Shown here piece by piece: positions 44,483-55,000 of a DNA stretch of 64,000 bases (position 1 is the stretch's first letter; the number at the start of each line of letters is the position of its first letter). The DNA lies in assembly GCA_023265025.1 (NCBI GenBank), contig JAHFUP010000004.1:1-64000 (forward strand), written 5' to 3'. The notes beneath the pieces are model-generated. The model ran no database searches and was not told the DNA's origin. It saw only the letters and a program-made list of their open reading frames with translations. A program made the translations under genes and the position numbers. This DNA comes from Acidimicrobiia bacterium. Its GTDB lineage: Bacteria > Actinomycetota > Acidimicrobiia > Acidimicrobiales > AC-14.

Positions 44483-45208
44483 CTAGCGGCCGAGGAGGCC
44501 ACCGAGCACGCCGGCGGCACCCGCACCGCCCGTCTCGCCCGGCATGATCGAGCGGATCCACGCCTGCAGGGCAGAGGGGTTGCGGGTCTGGGTCATCACC
44601 CAGCCGGGGCCGGTGAAGTCGAACACGAAGCCCTCGCCCGACTTCAGGGTCTGGATCACGCCGCCGGCCACCTTACGGATCTGGCTGGTGGTGGAGGGCT
44701 CGAAGGCGACGACGTGGCCGGTGTCGATGGTGACCGACTCGCCGGCGGCCAGCTCAACGGTGTCGATGGCGCCGTAGCAGGCCAGGAGGACGGTGCCCGC
44801 TCCCGACGCCCGGACGAGGAACCCGCCCTCGCCGCCGAACAGGTTCTTGAAGCCGCCCCACTTGGTGTCGAGCTCCACCCCGGCCGCCGACGCCAGCCAG
44901 CAGCCCTTGGTGATCGACAGCGGCGCCTCGGGCGAGACAGAGGCGGTGATGATGTCGCCTGCGAGGTGGTGGGCGACGTCGACCCAGCCGCCCGTCGCCG
45001 GCGCAGTGAACGTGGTGACGAACAGGCTCTCGCCGCCCAGGACGGACCGCTTCAGCCCCTTCATCACCCCGCCCTGCGTGCTGGAGGTGATGGCCACGCC
45101 CGACGACGTGGCCATCATCGCCCCCGATTCGGCCCGGAACTGCTCGTTCGGGTCGAGGGTGATGCGGCCGGCGGCGAACGAGGGGCTGTGACGGATGTTG
45201 ACGTCCAT
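44483..45208 (-). CDS. AIM24/TIGR00266 family protein
   Basis: A 241-residue protein with the tandem beta-strand pattern of the TIGR00266 (AIM24) family: MMATSSGVAITSSTQGGVMK, SVLGGESLFVTTFTAP, KGCWLASAAGVELDTKWGG, and VIQTLKSGEGFVFDFTGPGWV. A short Gly/Ala tail ends GGLLGR. Bacterial members are uncharacterised; a tubby-like fold has been proposed. First gene of the minus-strand operon with ppc. Confidence 0.9.
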   Translation of the reverse strand: MDVNIRHSPSFAAGRITLDPNEQFRAESGAMMATSSGVAITSSTQGGVMKGLKRSVLGGESLFVTTFTAPATGGWVDVAHHLAGDIITASVSPEAPLSITKGCWLASAAGVELDTKWGGFKNLFGGEGGFLVRASGAGTVLLACYGAIDTVELAAGESVTIDTGHVVAFEPSTTSQIRKVAGGVIQTLKSGEGFVFDFTGPGWVMTQTRNPSALQAWIRSIMPGETGGAGAAGVLGGLLGR

Positions 45209-45301
45209 ACGCGGACGCTATCGCCCCGGTCACCGATAGGCGCCGGCGCCCCCGATCGGATTCCTTCCAGCCGTCGGGAGTCACGCGCGAGACTGGTCCT
45301 C

Positions 45302-45868
45302 ATGGGCAAGTACTTCGGGAAGCAGCCGATCTACTCGGAGGCGGAGGCGCAGGCGCAGGCGAAGCAGGCGATCGACGCGGCGGTGAGCAGGGGTCGGCCC
45401 TCGGAAGAGGAGTTCAGGGCCCTCGGGTCCCGGATGGGCGACATCAACCAGGCGCTGGCGGCGCGGCCGCCCATGGAGATCCCGTCGCCGCCCCCGCCTC
45501 GGCGGGCGACGGCACCCGGCGCGCCGCCCCGGGCCGTCAACCAGATCCTGCGGCCCCGGCCGCCGGCACCCGAACCGGAACCGCCGGCGCCGGCGCCGGC
45601 GCCGGCCAGGCGGGTGCCTCGCCCGGCGGCCGCCGCGGCACCGGCCCCCGCCAAGCGGGTGGCGCGGGCCGCGGCCCCCGCCCCGGCTCCCGTCAAGCGG
45701 GCCACCCGGCCTCCGGCCTCCGGTCCCGCGGCGGCTCCCGTCAAGCGAACGACCCGGGCGGTCATCACCGGTCCCGACGCGGCGCCGGCCAAGCGCACGA
45801 CGCGCGCCGCCGCCGCGCCGGCGCCGGCGCCGGCCAAGCGGCCGGCCGTGAAGAAGCGCCCCACCTGA
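45302..45868 (+). CDS. Ala/Pro/Lys/Arg-rich protein with a histone-H1-like tail
   Basis: ATG 45302 gives 188 residues. The first 65 are soluble and mixed (GKYFGKQPIYSEAEAQAQA, VSRGRPSEEEFRALGSRM). From about residue 95 on, six units of the form A/P-rich plus KR-x-x-R repeat (AKRVAR, VKRATR, VKRTTR, AKRTTR, ending PAVKKRPT). This is the composition of histone-H1-like tails that bind DNA in actinobacteria such as HupB or Lsr2 partners. No HU-like domain is present. A DNA-compaction role is inferred only from composition. Confidence 0.7.
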   Translation: MGKYFGKQPIYSEAEAQAQAKQAIDAAVSRGRPSEEEFRALGSRMGDINQALAARPPMEIPSPPPPRRATAPGAPPRAVNQILRPRPPAPEPEPPAPAPAPARRVPRPAAAAAPAPAKRVARAAAPAPAPVKRATRPPASGPAAAPVKRTTRAVITGPDAAPAKRTTRAAAAPAPAPAKRPAVKKRPT

Positions 45869-45883
45869 CCCGGGCGGCTCGCG

Positions 45884-46453
45884 CTACAGCGACCGGGTGA
45901 CCCGCGCCGGGCTGCCCATCGCCACGACGTCGGCGGGCAGGTCCCGGGTGACGACCGCGCCTGCGCCGACGACGGTGTTCTCACCGATCGAGACGCCGGG
46001 CAGCACGATGACGCCCCCGCCGAGCCACACGTTGTCGGCGATGGTGATCGGCCGGGCCGCCTCCCACTTCGCCCGGCGCAGGCCGGCGTCACTCGGGTGC
46101 GTCGGCGTCAGCAGTTGGACGTTGGGACCGATCTGCACGTCGTCGCCGATCGTGATGGGCGCCACGTCGAGCGCCACCAGGCCGAAGTTGGCGAAGACCC
46201 CCGCGCCGACGCGTATCTGGTAGCCGTAGTCGCAGTAGAAGGGCGACCGGATCTCGCTGTCCCGACCGAACGCACCCAGGAGCTCCCCGAGAATACGGCG
46301 CCGCTCGTCCGCCGCTTCGGCCGGCGTGCGGTTGAACCGGTCCTGCAGCTGCCTCGCCCGCCGCGAATCGGCGGCCAGCTCGGGGTCGTCGGCGATGTAC
46401 AGGTCGCCGTCCAGCATCCGCTGGCGCTGCGTCCTGCCGTCGTCGCCGGCCAT
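45884..46453 (-). CDS. Maltose/galactoside O-acetyltransferase family
   Basis: A 189-residue left-handed beta-helix acetyltransferase of the Maa/LacA/NodL group. The N-terminal Mac domain reads TQRQRMLDGDLYIADDPELA, followed by FYCDYGYQIRVGAGVFANFG, the hexapeptide coils ITIGDDVQIGPNVQLLTPTH (catalytic His in TPTHP), DNVWLGGGVIVLPGVSIGEN and the C-terminal AMGSPARV. It transfers acetyl from acetyl-CoA to a sugar or related hydroxyl. It is divergent from the ABC-F gene, 32 bases away. Confidence 0.93.
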   Translation of the reverse strand: MAGDDGRTQRQRMLDGDLYIADDPELAADSRRARQLQDRFNRTPAEAADERRRILGELLGAFGRDSEIRSPFYCDYGYQIRVGAGVFANFGLVALDVAPITIGDDVQIGPNVQLLTPTHPSDAGLRRAKWEAARPITIADNVWLGGGVIVLPGVSIGENTVVGAGAVVTRDLPADVVAMGSPARVTRSL

Positions 46454-46485
46454 CGGGCCCCCACCATGCCCTAGTTTCGAGCGTC

Positions 46486-48105
<1,620 letters not shown>

Positions 48106-48108
48106 CCA

Positions 48109-49197
48109 CTACGGCGGCGGGAGGTACCTGCGGGCGCCCCAGAACTCCCGGGCGTAGGCCGGCGCGTCCATCGGGACGGTCTCCACTGTCCTCCCCGTGG
48201 CCGGCGATTGGATCATCATCCCGTTGCCCACGTACATCGACACGTGATGGATGCCGCGCTGCTCGCCGTTCGAGGAGTACAAGAGCAGGTCGCCGGGCTG
48301 GATGCTCGACCGGTCGACCGGAACGCCCACGCCGGCCTGGTCGTCGGCGTCGCGGGGCAGCACGATGCCGCGCACGCCGTACAGCGCGGCGGTGAAGCCC
48401 GAGCAGTCGTAGCCGGCCGACGAGGTGCCCGCCCACAGATACGGCGTGCCGGAGAAGAGCCGGGCGCCGGCGACGAGGTCGGCGCCCGTGGTCGAGCGGG
48501 GGCCCGGGCCGACGACCTCGACGTCGGCGGTGGCCAGGAGCCCACGCCCGCCGGCGGGGAGGGCGACGCTCACGTAGCGGGCGCCGGCGTCGAGCACCGG
48601 CAGCCTGGTGTTGTAGCTGAGGTCGACCGTCCAACGAGCGGGATCCGCGGGGTCCCGCAACGGCGCGCTCGGGCTGACGACGACGGCAGAGGTGGGGGTC
48701 TGGATCGACTCGCCGGCCCGGAGCTGGACGGTCGGGATCCAGCCGGGATATCCGTTCGGGTCCAGCGACGTCGGCTGGCCGGTGACCACCACCCGAGCCC
48801 AGTCGCCGGCGACCTCCCGGATCACCACCCGCTCGCCGTACAGCGCCTGGGTGACGAGGTGGTCGACGAGCCACAGCTTGTCGTTGAGCGACATGGCCCC
48901 CAGCCAGCGCGGGACGTCCACCGGGTTGGTCGTGGAGGGGGCGTCGACCGGCCGGGTGGGGCCGGGGGTGCTCCAGACCGTCGCCACGGCGACGGTGACG
49001 AGGGCGGGGCCACCGGGCGCCAGCGCCGGCGGCGGCGGCTCGGCGACCGGCCCAGGGGCCGGCGTCTCCGCCGGCGGGGCGTCGACCTTCGGTACGGCCG
49101 GCGGCGGCGGCCCGTCCCCGCGTGAGACGACGACCGCGGACACCAAGACCACCGCAGCAACGGTGACCCACAGGACATGGGCCGACCGCAGCCGCAT
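48109..49197 (-). CDS. NlpC/P60 family cell-wall endopeptidase
   Basis: ATG 49197 is chosen because it opens the membrane helix LWVTVAAVVLVSAVVVSRG. The 362-residue protein then has a Pro/Ala-rich tether, an SH3-like middle region (WARVVVTGQPTSLDPNGYPG) and a C-terminal NlpC/P60 domain: catalytic Cys265 in GYDCSGF and His in GIHHVSMYVGNGMM. It should cleave peptide cross-links of peptidoglycan outside the membrane. A longer frame to 49266 would run through the intergenic palindrome. Confidence 0.9.
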   Translation of the reverse strand: MRLRSAHVLWVTVAAVVLVSAVVVSRGDGPPPPAVPKVDAPPAETPAPGPVAEPPPPALAPGGPALVTVAVATVWSTPGPTRPVDAPSTTNPVDVPRWLGAMSLNDKLWLVDHLVTQALYGERVVIREVAGDWARVVVTGQPTSLDPNGYPGWIPTVQLRAGESIQTPTSAVVVSPSAPLRDPADPARWTVDLSYNTRLPVLDAGARYVSVALPAGGRGLLATADVEVVGPGPRSTTGADLVAGARLFSGTPYLWAGTSSAGYDCSGFTAALYGVRGIVLPRDADDQAGVGVPVDRSSIQPGDLLLYSSNGEQRGIHHVSMYVGNGMMIQSPATGRTVETVPMDAPAYAREFWGARRYLPPP

Positions 49198-49221
49198 GTC
49201 TTGACTGTACCCAGGACCTTC

Positions 49222-49282
49222 GTGTGCATTACGCGTCGTGATTTCGGCGATTGCAGCCCGAATCACGACGCGGAATGCACAC
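49222..49282. repeat. 61-bp imperfect intergenic palindrome (family member A)
   Basis: GTGTGCATT (49222-49230) pairs with AATGCACAC (49274-49282); after an A/G mismatch, CGCGTCGTGATT (49232-49243) pairs with AATCACGACGCG (49261-49272). It lies between two divergent cell-wall hydrolase genes. Its arms resemble those of the palindrome at 59823-59884. Confidence 0.9.
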
Positions 49283-49310
49283 CGCCGCGTGGCCGCTACC
49301 GTTCTATGGC

Positions 49311-50294
49311 GTGCGATTCCGCCCCGTCACCCTGGCTCTGGCCGCCCTCCTGGTCGCTTCCGCCTGCGGCTCCGGCGCCGGCGACGGCGCCGCCGTGGGC
49401 CGCGCTCCCGACACCGCGCCGACCACCACCCAGGCCCCGACGACGATCGTCACCACGACCACCGAGCCCGATCCGGCCACGGCCACCGCGGTGGTCACGC
49501 CGGCGGGCATCGTCGCGCCCGTGATCTCCCGGGCCGGCGACGGGTGGGTCGTGCGCACCCCGTGCAACGCCACCGCCACCCTCACCCGGGCCAAGGCCAA
49601 GTCCGCCGGCTCCCCCGTGATCGTCCTCGACCCGGGCCATGGCGGCGCCGAGCCGGGGGCCGTGTCGCCCGGGGGCCTGATCGAGAAGGACATCAACCTG
49701 GCCGTCGCCCGGGAGACCAAGACGGCCCTCGAGGCCGCCGGCGTCACCACCCTGATCACGCGGTCCGGCGACTACGACGTCGCCCTGCCCACCCGGTCCG
49801 AGATCGCCCGGGCGGTGAACCCGAAGGCGTTCGTGTCGATCCACCACAACGCCGAGCCCGACGGGCCGAGGGACGGCCCGGGCACCGAGACCTACTACCA
49901 GATCGGTTCGACCGACTCGAAGCGGCTGGCCGGTCTGGTGTACGAGGAGGTCGTCAAGGCCATGTCCCAGTACAAGGTGGCGTGGGTGGCCGACCGCGAC
50001 GCCGGCGCCAAGTACCGCCCGGGCACGAACGGCGACTACTACGCCATGCTCCGCCAGCCGGGGAAGGTGGTCAGCGTCCTGGCCGAGCTGGCCTTCATCA
50101 CCAACCAGCCGGAGTCGCTGCTGCTGGCCCGTCCGGAGGTCCAGAAGGTTGAGGGCGAGGCCGTGGCCCGGGGCATCGTCCGCTACCTCACCACCACCGA
50201 CCCGGGGTCGGGTTTTGTCGAGCCGTACCCCCGGATCGACCCACCGTCGACCGGCAGTGCCACCCCGCGGCCCTGCCACGACCCCCAGCTGTGA
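49311..50294 (+). CDS. N-acetylmuramoyl-L-alanine amidase (Amidase_3)
   Basis: GTG 49311 is preferred over ATG 49275, which lies inside the palindrome. It gives a 327-residue protein with a lipoprotein-like signal (ALAALLVASAC, Cys19), a Thr/Pro-rich tether and an Amidase_3 domain: zinc ligand His110 in LDPGHGG, Glu125 in GGLIEKD, and AFVSIHHNAEPDG (His178/179), plus VLAELAFITNQPES with the catalytic glutamate. It cleaves the bond between N-acetylmuramic acid and L-alanine in peptidoglycan. Confidence 0.93.
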   Translation: MRFRPVTLALAALLVASACGSGAGDGAAVGRAPDTAPTTTQAPTTIVTTTTEPDPATATAVVTPAGIVAPVISRAGDGWVVRTPCNATATLTRAKAKSAGSPVIVLDPGHGGAEPGAVSPGGLIEKDINLAVARETKTALEAAGVTTLITRSGDYDVALPTRSEIARAVNPKAFVSIHHNAEPDGPRDGPGTETYYQIGSTDSKRLAGLVYEEVVKAMSQYKVAWVADRDAGAKYRPGTNGDYYAMLRQPGKVVSVLAELAFITNQPESLLLARPEVQKVEGEAVARGIVRYLTTTDPGSGFVEPYPRIDPPSTGSATPRPCHDPQL

Positions 50295-50307
50295 CAGGGT
50301 GGACCGC

Positions 50308-50688
50308 ATGACCGACGCCCAGAAGCCCCAGGTACAGGTTCCCGCCGGCGAGGCCCCTCCCACGGAGCTGGTGCTCGAGGACCTCACGGAGGGCACCGGC
50401 GAAGAGGCCGTCGCCGGCACGACGGTCGACGTGCACTACGTGGGCGTGGCTTGGAGCACGAACAAGCAGTTCGACGCCTCCTGGGACCGCCCGGGCAGCT
50501 TCTCGTTCCCCCTGGGCGCCGGCCGGGTCATCTCCGGCTGGGACCAGGGCGTGGCCGGCATGAAGGTCGGCGGACGGCGGCGGATCACCATCCCGCCCCA
50601 CCTCGGCTATGGCGACGCCGGCGCCCGCGGCGCCATCAAGGGCGGCGAGACGTTGATCTTCGTCGTCGACCTGCTCAACGTGCGGTGA
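50308..50688 (+). CDS. FKBP-type peptidyl-prolyl isomerase
   Basis: A 126-residue cytoplasmic FKBP domain with the conserved blocks VDVHYVGVAWSTNKQFDASW, FSFPLGAGRVISGWDQGVAG and RRITIPPHLGYGDAGA, including the active-site aromatic and Asp residues. It catalyses cis-trans isomerisation of prolyl bonds. The stop overlaps the next start (GTGA). ATG 50308 follows a GACAGGGTGG sequence and is the natural start. Confidence 0.94.
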   Translation: MTDAQKPQVQVPAGEAPPTELVLEDLTEGTGEEAVAGTTVDVHYVGVAWSTNKQFDASWDRPGSFSFPLGAGRVISGWDQGVAGMKVGGRRRITIPPHLGYGDAGARGAIKGGETLIFVVDLLNVR

Positions 50689-51590
50689 CTCCGAGGCTCC
50701 TCACGGACAGCGGTTTGGAGACGTGGCTCGTCTTCCACCGTGGCGTCGACCTTCCGCACTTCGCCGCCTTTCCCCTGCTCGACGGCGACGCCGGCCGCGC
50801 GCTTCTCGCCGAGTACTTCCGCGACCACCTCACCGTTGCCGAGCGGGCCAATACCGGAATCGTGCTGGAGACGCCCACCTGGCGGGCCAACCCGGACTGG
50901 GCTGTCCAAATGGGGTACGACGCCGCCTCGCTCGACCGGGTGAATCGTGAGGCCGTGGCGTTCACCCGCGGCATTGCGACCGAGTTTCCGGGTCTCGATG
51001 TCGTTGTGAGCGGCAACCTCGGACCTCGTGGCGACGGCTACCGGCCGGGCGAGCAACTCTCCCCGGAGGCGGCCGAGGCATATCACCGCCCCCAGATCGA
51101 GTCCTTCGCCGCGGCCGGCGCCGACCGGGTCACGATGCTGACCGCGACCCACACCGGCGAACCGATCGGCGTCGCCCGCGCCGCGGCGAGCGCCGGCCTC
51201 CCCGTCGTGCTGTCGTTCACCGTCGAGACCGACGGACGGCTCCCGACCGGGCAGGCCCTCGCCGACGCGATCGCCGAGGTCGACGCGGCCACCGGCGGGG
51301 CGGTCCTCCACTTCGGCGTCAACTGCGCCCACCCCGACCACCTGAGGGGCAGTCTCGACGCCGACCCGGCGGTGATCGGCCGCATCGGCCTCCTCCGCGC
51401 CAACGCGTCGCGGGCCAGCCATGCCGAGCTCGACGAGGCCGACACCCTCGACGACGGCGACCCCGCCGAGCTCGCCAGCCAGTACGCCGAGCTGATCGAC
51501 CGACACCCCGGCATTCACGTGCTCGGCGGGTGCTGCGGCACCGACGTCCGCCACGTCGAAGCCATCGCGCTGGCGTGCTGCGCCAGTTGA
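50685..51590 (+). CDS. Homocysteine S-methyltransferase family protein
   Basis: GTG 50685 overlaps the previous stop and opens 301 residues of the pfam02574 family. The zinc-binding cysteines are Cys214 (HFGVNCAHP), and Cys283 and Cys284 (LGGCCGTD). The N-terminus [11 protein letters not shown] and ILET-like [13 protein letters not shown] are also diagnostic. Enzymes of this family transfer a methyl group to homocysteine from S-methylmethionine or similar donors. The donor here is not identifiable. Confidence 0.9.
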   Translation: MTPRLLTDSGLETWLVFHRGVDLPHFAAFPLLDGDAGRALLAEYFRDHLTVAERANTGIVLETPTWRANPDWAVQMGYDAASLDRVNREAVAFTRGIATEFPGLDVVVSGNLGPRGDGYRPGEQLSPEAAEAYHRPQIESFAAAGADRVTMLTATHTGEPIGVARAAASAGLPVVLSFTVETDGRLPTGQALADAIAEVDAATGGAVLHFGVNCAHPDHLRGSLDADPAVIGRIGLLRANASRASHAELDEADTLDDGDPAELASQYAELIDRHPGIHVLGGCCGTDVRHVEAIALACCAS

Positions 51591-51964
51591 GCGTCTACGA
51601 CGCGGTTGGTGGCCACCCGTTCTTCGTCGACCTGGTCGACGGCTTCTACGCGGGGGTGAGCACCGACCCGCTCCTGCGACCCCTGTACCCGGACGACCTC
51701 GCCGACTCCCGACGCCACCTGGCCGGGTTCCTCACCCAGTACTGGGGCGGGCCTACCACCTACAGCGACGAGCGCGGGCACCCGCGCCTGCGCATGCGTC
51801 ACGCGCCCTTCGCGATCGGCGACGCGGAGCGCGACGCCTGGCTGCGGCACATGCTCGGGTCCCTGGACGCGGTGGCCGCCACCCGCGCCGCGCCCGTGGA
51901 GGCGGTGGCCCGGATCCGGACCTACCTCGTCGACGTGGCCGAGTTCCTGGTCAACACCCGCTGA
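51575..51964 (+). CDS. Group II truncated hemoglobin
   Basis: About 129 residues from GTG 51575; TTG 51587 is an alternative that overlaps the previous stop as TTGA. Motifs of trHbO proteins are clear: [39 protein letters not shown] and the proximal histidine region [19 protein letters not shown]. It binds heme and may handle O2, NO or peroxide. Group II members with this WGGP turn are common in actinobacteria. Confidence 0.92.
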   Translation: MLRQLSVYDAVGGHPFFVDLVDGFYAGVSTDPLLRPLYPDDLADSRRHLAGFLTQYWGGPTTYSDERGHPRLRMRHAPFAIGDAERDAWLRHMLGSLDAVAATRAAPVEAVARIRTYLVDVAEFLVNTR

Positions 51965-51977
51965 CGCTGGCCACAGG

Positions 51978-52006
51978 CTCAAGTCCGACCCGGGCAATGC
52001 CGACAA
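51978..52006 (+). promoter_or_regulatory. Sigma28/WhiG-like promoter of the beta-propeller gene
   Basis: CTCAAG (51978-51983), 15 bases, then GCCGACAA (51999-52006). This matches the TAAA-N15-GCCGATAA type used by FliA/WhiG-family sigma factors, with the actinobacterial CTCAAGTCCG form of the -35. The start ATG is 49 bases downstream, leaving a leader of about 43 bases. Confidence 0.6.
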
Positions 52007-52054
52007 CGTCACCGGAGCCGATTTGACCAAACGCGGGCCGGATGGAGCAGGGCA

Positions 52055-55000
52055 ATGGACACTACCTGGCGAAAGATTCGGGTCGTGGTGGCGATCGCCG
52101 TCTTCGCTCCGATCCTCGGGATGGGGCCGGCGCATCTAGCGCCGGCGAGCGCGGCCCCGGCAACCCCGCACGTGACGCCTGTGCGGGCTCTCACCGAAGT
52201 CGTCAGTAACGACACCCACGCCTTCGCCACCGCCCGGTACGACAACGTCGTGCAGGTCCTCTCCCTGGCCACCGGGGCGTTGGAGGCGTCCGTTCCAGTC
52301 GGCACCAGGCCGGTGGGTCTGGACCTGAGCAGGGACGGCACCCTGCTCTATGTCGCCAACTCGGAGAGCAACGACGTATCGGTGGTCGATGTGGCCCTCC
52401 GACGAGAGGTGCGGCGACTCCCGGTTCCGGCCATGCCGCGCACCGGCGCCCCCATGTCCATCGCGGTCGCGAGCAACGGCACGGCCCTGTTGAGCAGAGT
52501 CCGCGACTATCGCAGCGTCGCCCAGCCTCGCCTGCTGTCGATCGACCTGGCCACCGGCGCCATGCAGGAGCGGACGGACTGGTTCAACCCGGATTCCGCC
52601 TCAACGATCCGGCTGCGGGCGAGCGGGGACCGCTCCTACATCGGCATCATCGAACAGTTCGGGCCGATAGGGACAGTGAGCCTCTATTCGGCGGCATCCG
52701 ACACCTTCACCCGCCGTAAGTTCGTAGGCAATACCGGGCTCGTGGCTATGGACGGCACCGGTTCCAAAGTGCTGGTCGGGCCGGATACGTTCGTCCTCGA
52801 CCGCGAGCTGGTGTTACGGGCCACGATTCCGGGGATGGGCGCGGCGCCCGGCACCAGGGTGTCGGACGTGGCGGTAGGAGCCTCCGGAGCGACGGCCTAC
52901 CGCCTTCGGGGCGGAGCGATCGAAGTCGTCGACCTGTCCCGGGCGCTCGTGACGGCGACCATTGTCCTTCCTGAACCGGCGGACGATGTGAACGGACGCT
53001 TGGCCCTCACTCCGGACGGCAAGACCCTGGTCGCCCTGACCGCGACCGGCGTCAGCGTCGCACCGGTGTCCGCCGGCACCGCCAAGCCGTGCCCGCCGCC
53101 GGCGGCGCCAGTGGGAGTAGTCGCGGTCTGCGGCGCCCTGGCCGACATCGTCGCTGACAACCGCGGCCGCGCCTACGTCAGCAACTCCGACCGCAACCAG
53201 ATCGAGGTCGTCTCCCTCACGGGCCGGCGGGTCGAGGCATCCATTCCGGTCGGGTCCCAGCCGACGAGCCTGGACCTGAGCCCCGACGGCAACACGCTCT
53301 ACGTCGTCAACTCCGGGGCCGAGGAGGTGTCCGTCGTCGACGTCGTGCATCGGCGGGAGGTCCAGCGCATCACCGTGCCCGTCAGGGAGTGGGGCGACGG
53401 CCCCGAGCGGTTGTTGTCCCTGGCGGTGGCGAGCAACGGCAAGGCCCTGCTCACCACGCGGTCGTTCACCAGTGAGTTCGGACTGCGCGTGCTCCAGATC
53501 GACCTGGCCACATTCGCCGTGACCGGCCGCACCGATGCGCCCACCGTCACCGAGTACGCCCGCTCGAGCGCCGACCACAGTCGGATCGGCTTTGTCCCCG
53601 GGACGTCCATTGGCTCGGTCTTCGCCTATAGCGCCGCCAGCGACACGTTCACCCGAGGCAAGGACGTGAGCGGGTCCCTCTCCCAGGTCGCGCTGGACGG
53701 CGACGGCTCGGAGATGCTCGTCGGTCCGGGCACACCCGGCTGGGAACCAGGCATCTACCGACTCGACCGCGACCTCGTCCGGCGAGGAACGATCGACGCC
53801 TACCCGCGACTGGGCATGACGGTCAACGCCGGCGGCACCCGCCTATTCAGCGTCGATGCCCTGACCGCGTTCGTCTCCGACGTCGACCGGGCCGTCGACG
53901 TTCGTTCGGTTCAGCTGCCCGAGCGCCTGTCCGAGAAGCCCGCGGCGGTGGCGCTCACCCCCGACGAGTCCGTGCTCGTCGTCCTGAGCCCTTCGGGCGT
54001 CAGCTTCGTCTCGACCGCCGGTGGGACCCCGCTAGGGGTGTGCGAGCCCCGACCGCCGGTATCCGGTCTGACCTCGGTCTGCGGGCAGCTCACCGACGCG
54101 GTCTCCGCCGGCGGGAAGGTCTACGCCACGAACGCCGATCACAACCGGATCGAGGTGATCTCGTTGGCCGACGGCAGGCTCGAGGCACCGATCCTCGTCG
54201 GCTCCCGCCCGCAGGCCCTTGACCTCACCGCCGACGGGAGCCTGCTCTACGTCGCCTTGGGGGGGGCGGAGGAGGTATCGGTTGTCGACGTGGCCGAGCG
54301 GCGGGAGCTGCGCCGTATCACCGTCCCGTCAGTGCTCTCCAACGACCGGCCCACGTCGATCGCGGTGGCGAGCAGCGGCATCGCCCTGCTGGTGACGAGC
54401 TCCTCGGGCTCCGGCTTTGGCGGCCACATCCATCAGATCGACCTCGCAACCGAGACCCCCTCTCTACGCCGGGACTTCGACGCGTTCTTTGGCACCATCG
54501 ACAACCGCACAGTGATTGAGGCCAGCGGCGACCGCTCACGGGTGCTGGCCGTCGCCAGCCACTCCGGAGGGTCAGTCCACATGTACCAGTCCGACTCCGA
54601 CAGCTTCGGCCCGGAGGTCTCCCTTGACGACTACCTGTCCTTCGCCGCTCTTGACGGCTCGGGCGACCGGGCACTCTTCGAAAACGGCATGGTGGTGGAC
54701 GGGCAGCTGCGGCTGGTCGGGGACGTGCCCGGAGAGGGCAAGGGCGTCGCCCTGAACAGGTCCGGTACCACCGGGTACCGCGTACAGGACCGAGCGGTCG
54801 AGGTCATCGACATGGCGACCCAGACGGTCGACAGGACGTTGCCGCTGCCCGATCCCGTGCAGACGGCGCGCGGGGCCATCGCCCTGAGCGCCGACGAGCA
54901 GAGCCTCGCCGTCCTCACCTTCGGTGGCGTCTCGCTCGTTCCCATCGGGCCGGCGTCCCCGCGTACGCCGTACGCGGTCTGGACCCAGCCCGGCGCCACC

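Noticed and set aside
41672-45868. A long plus-strand frame over the PEP carboxylase gene
   Set aside because: Most of it is antisense to ppc and the AIM24 gene. Only its last part, from ATG 45302, is a plausible gene and is listed separately.
45331-46092. A minus-strand frame overlapping the KR-repeat protein
   Set aside because: It is antisense to two better-supported genes and partly repeats their composition.
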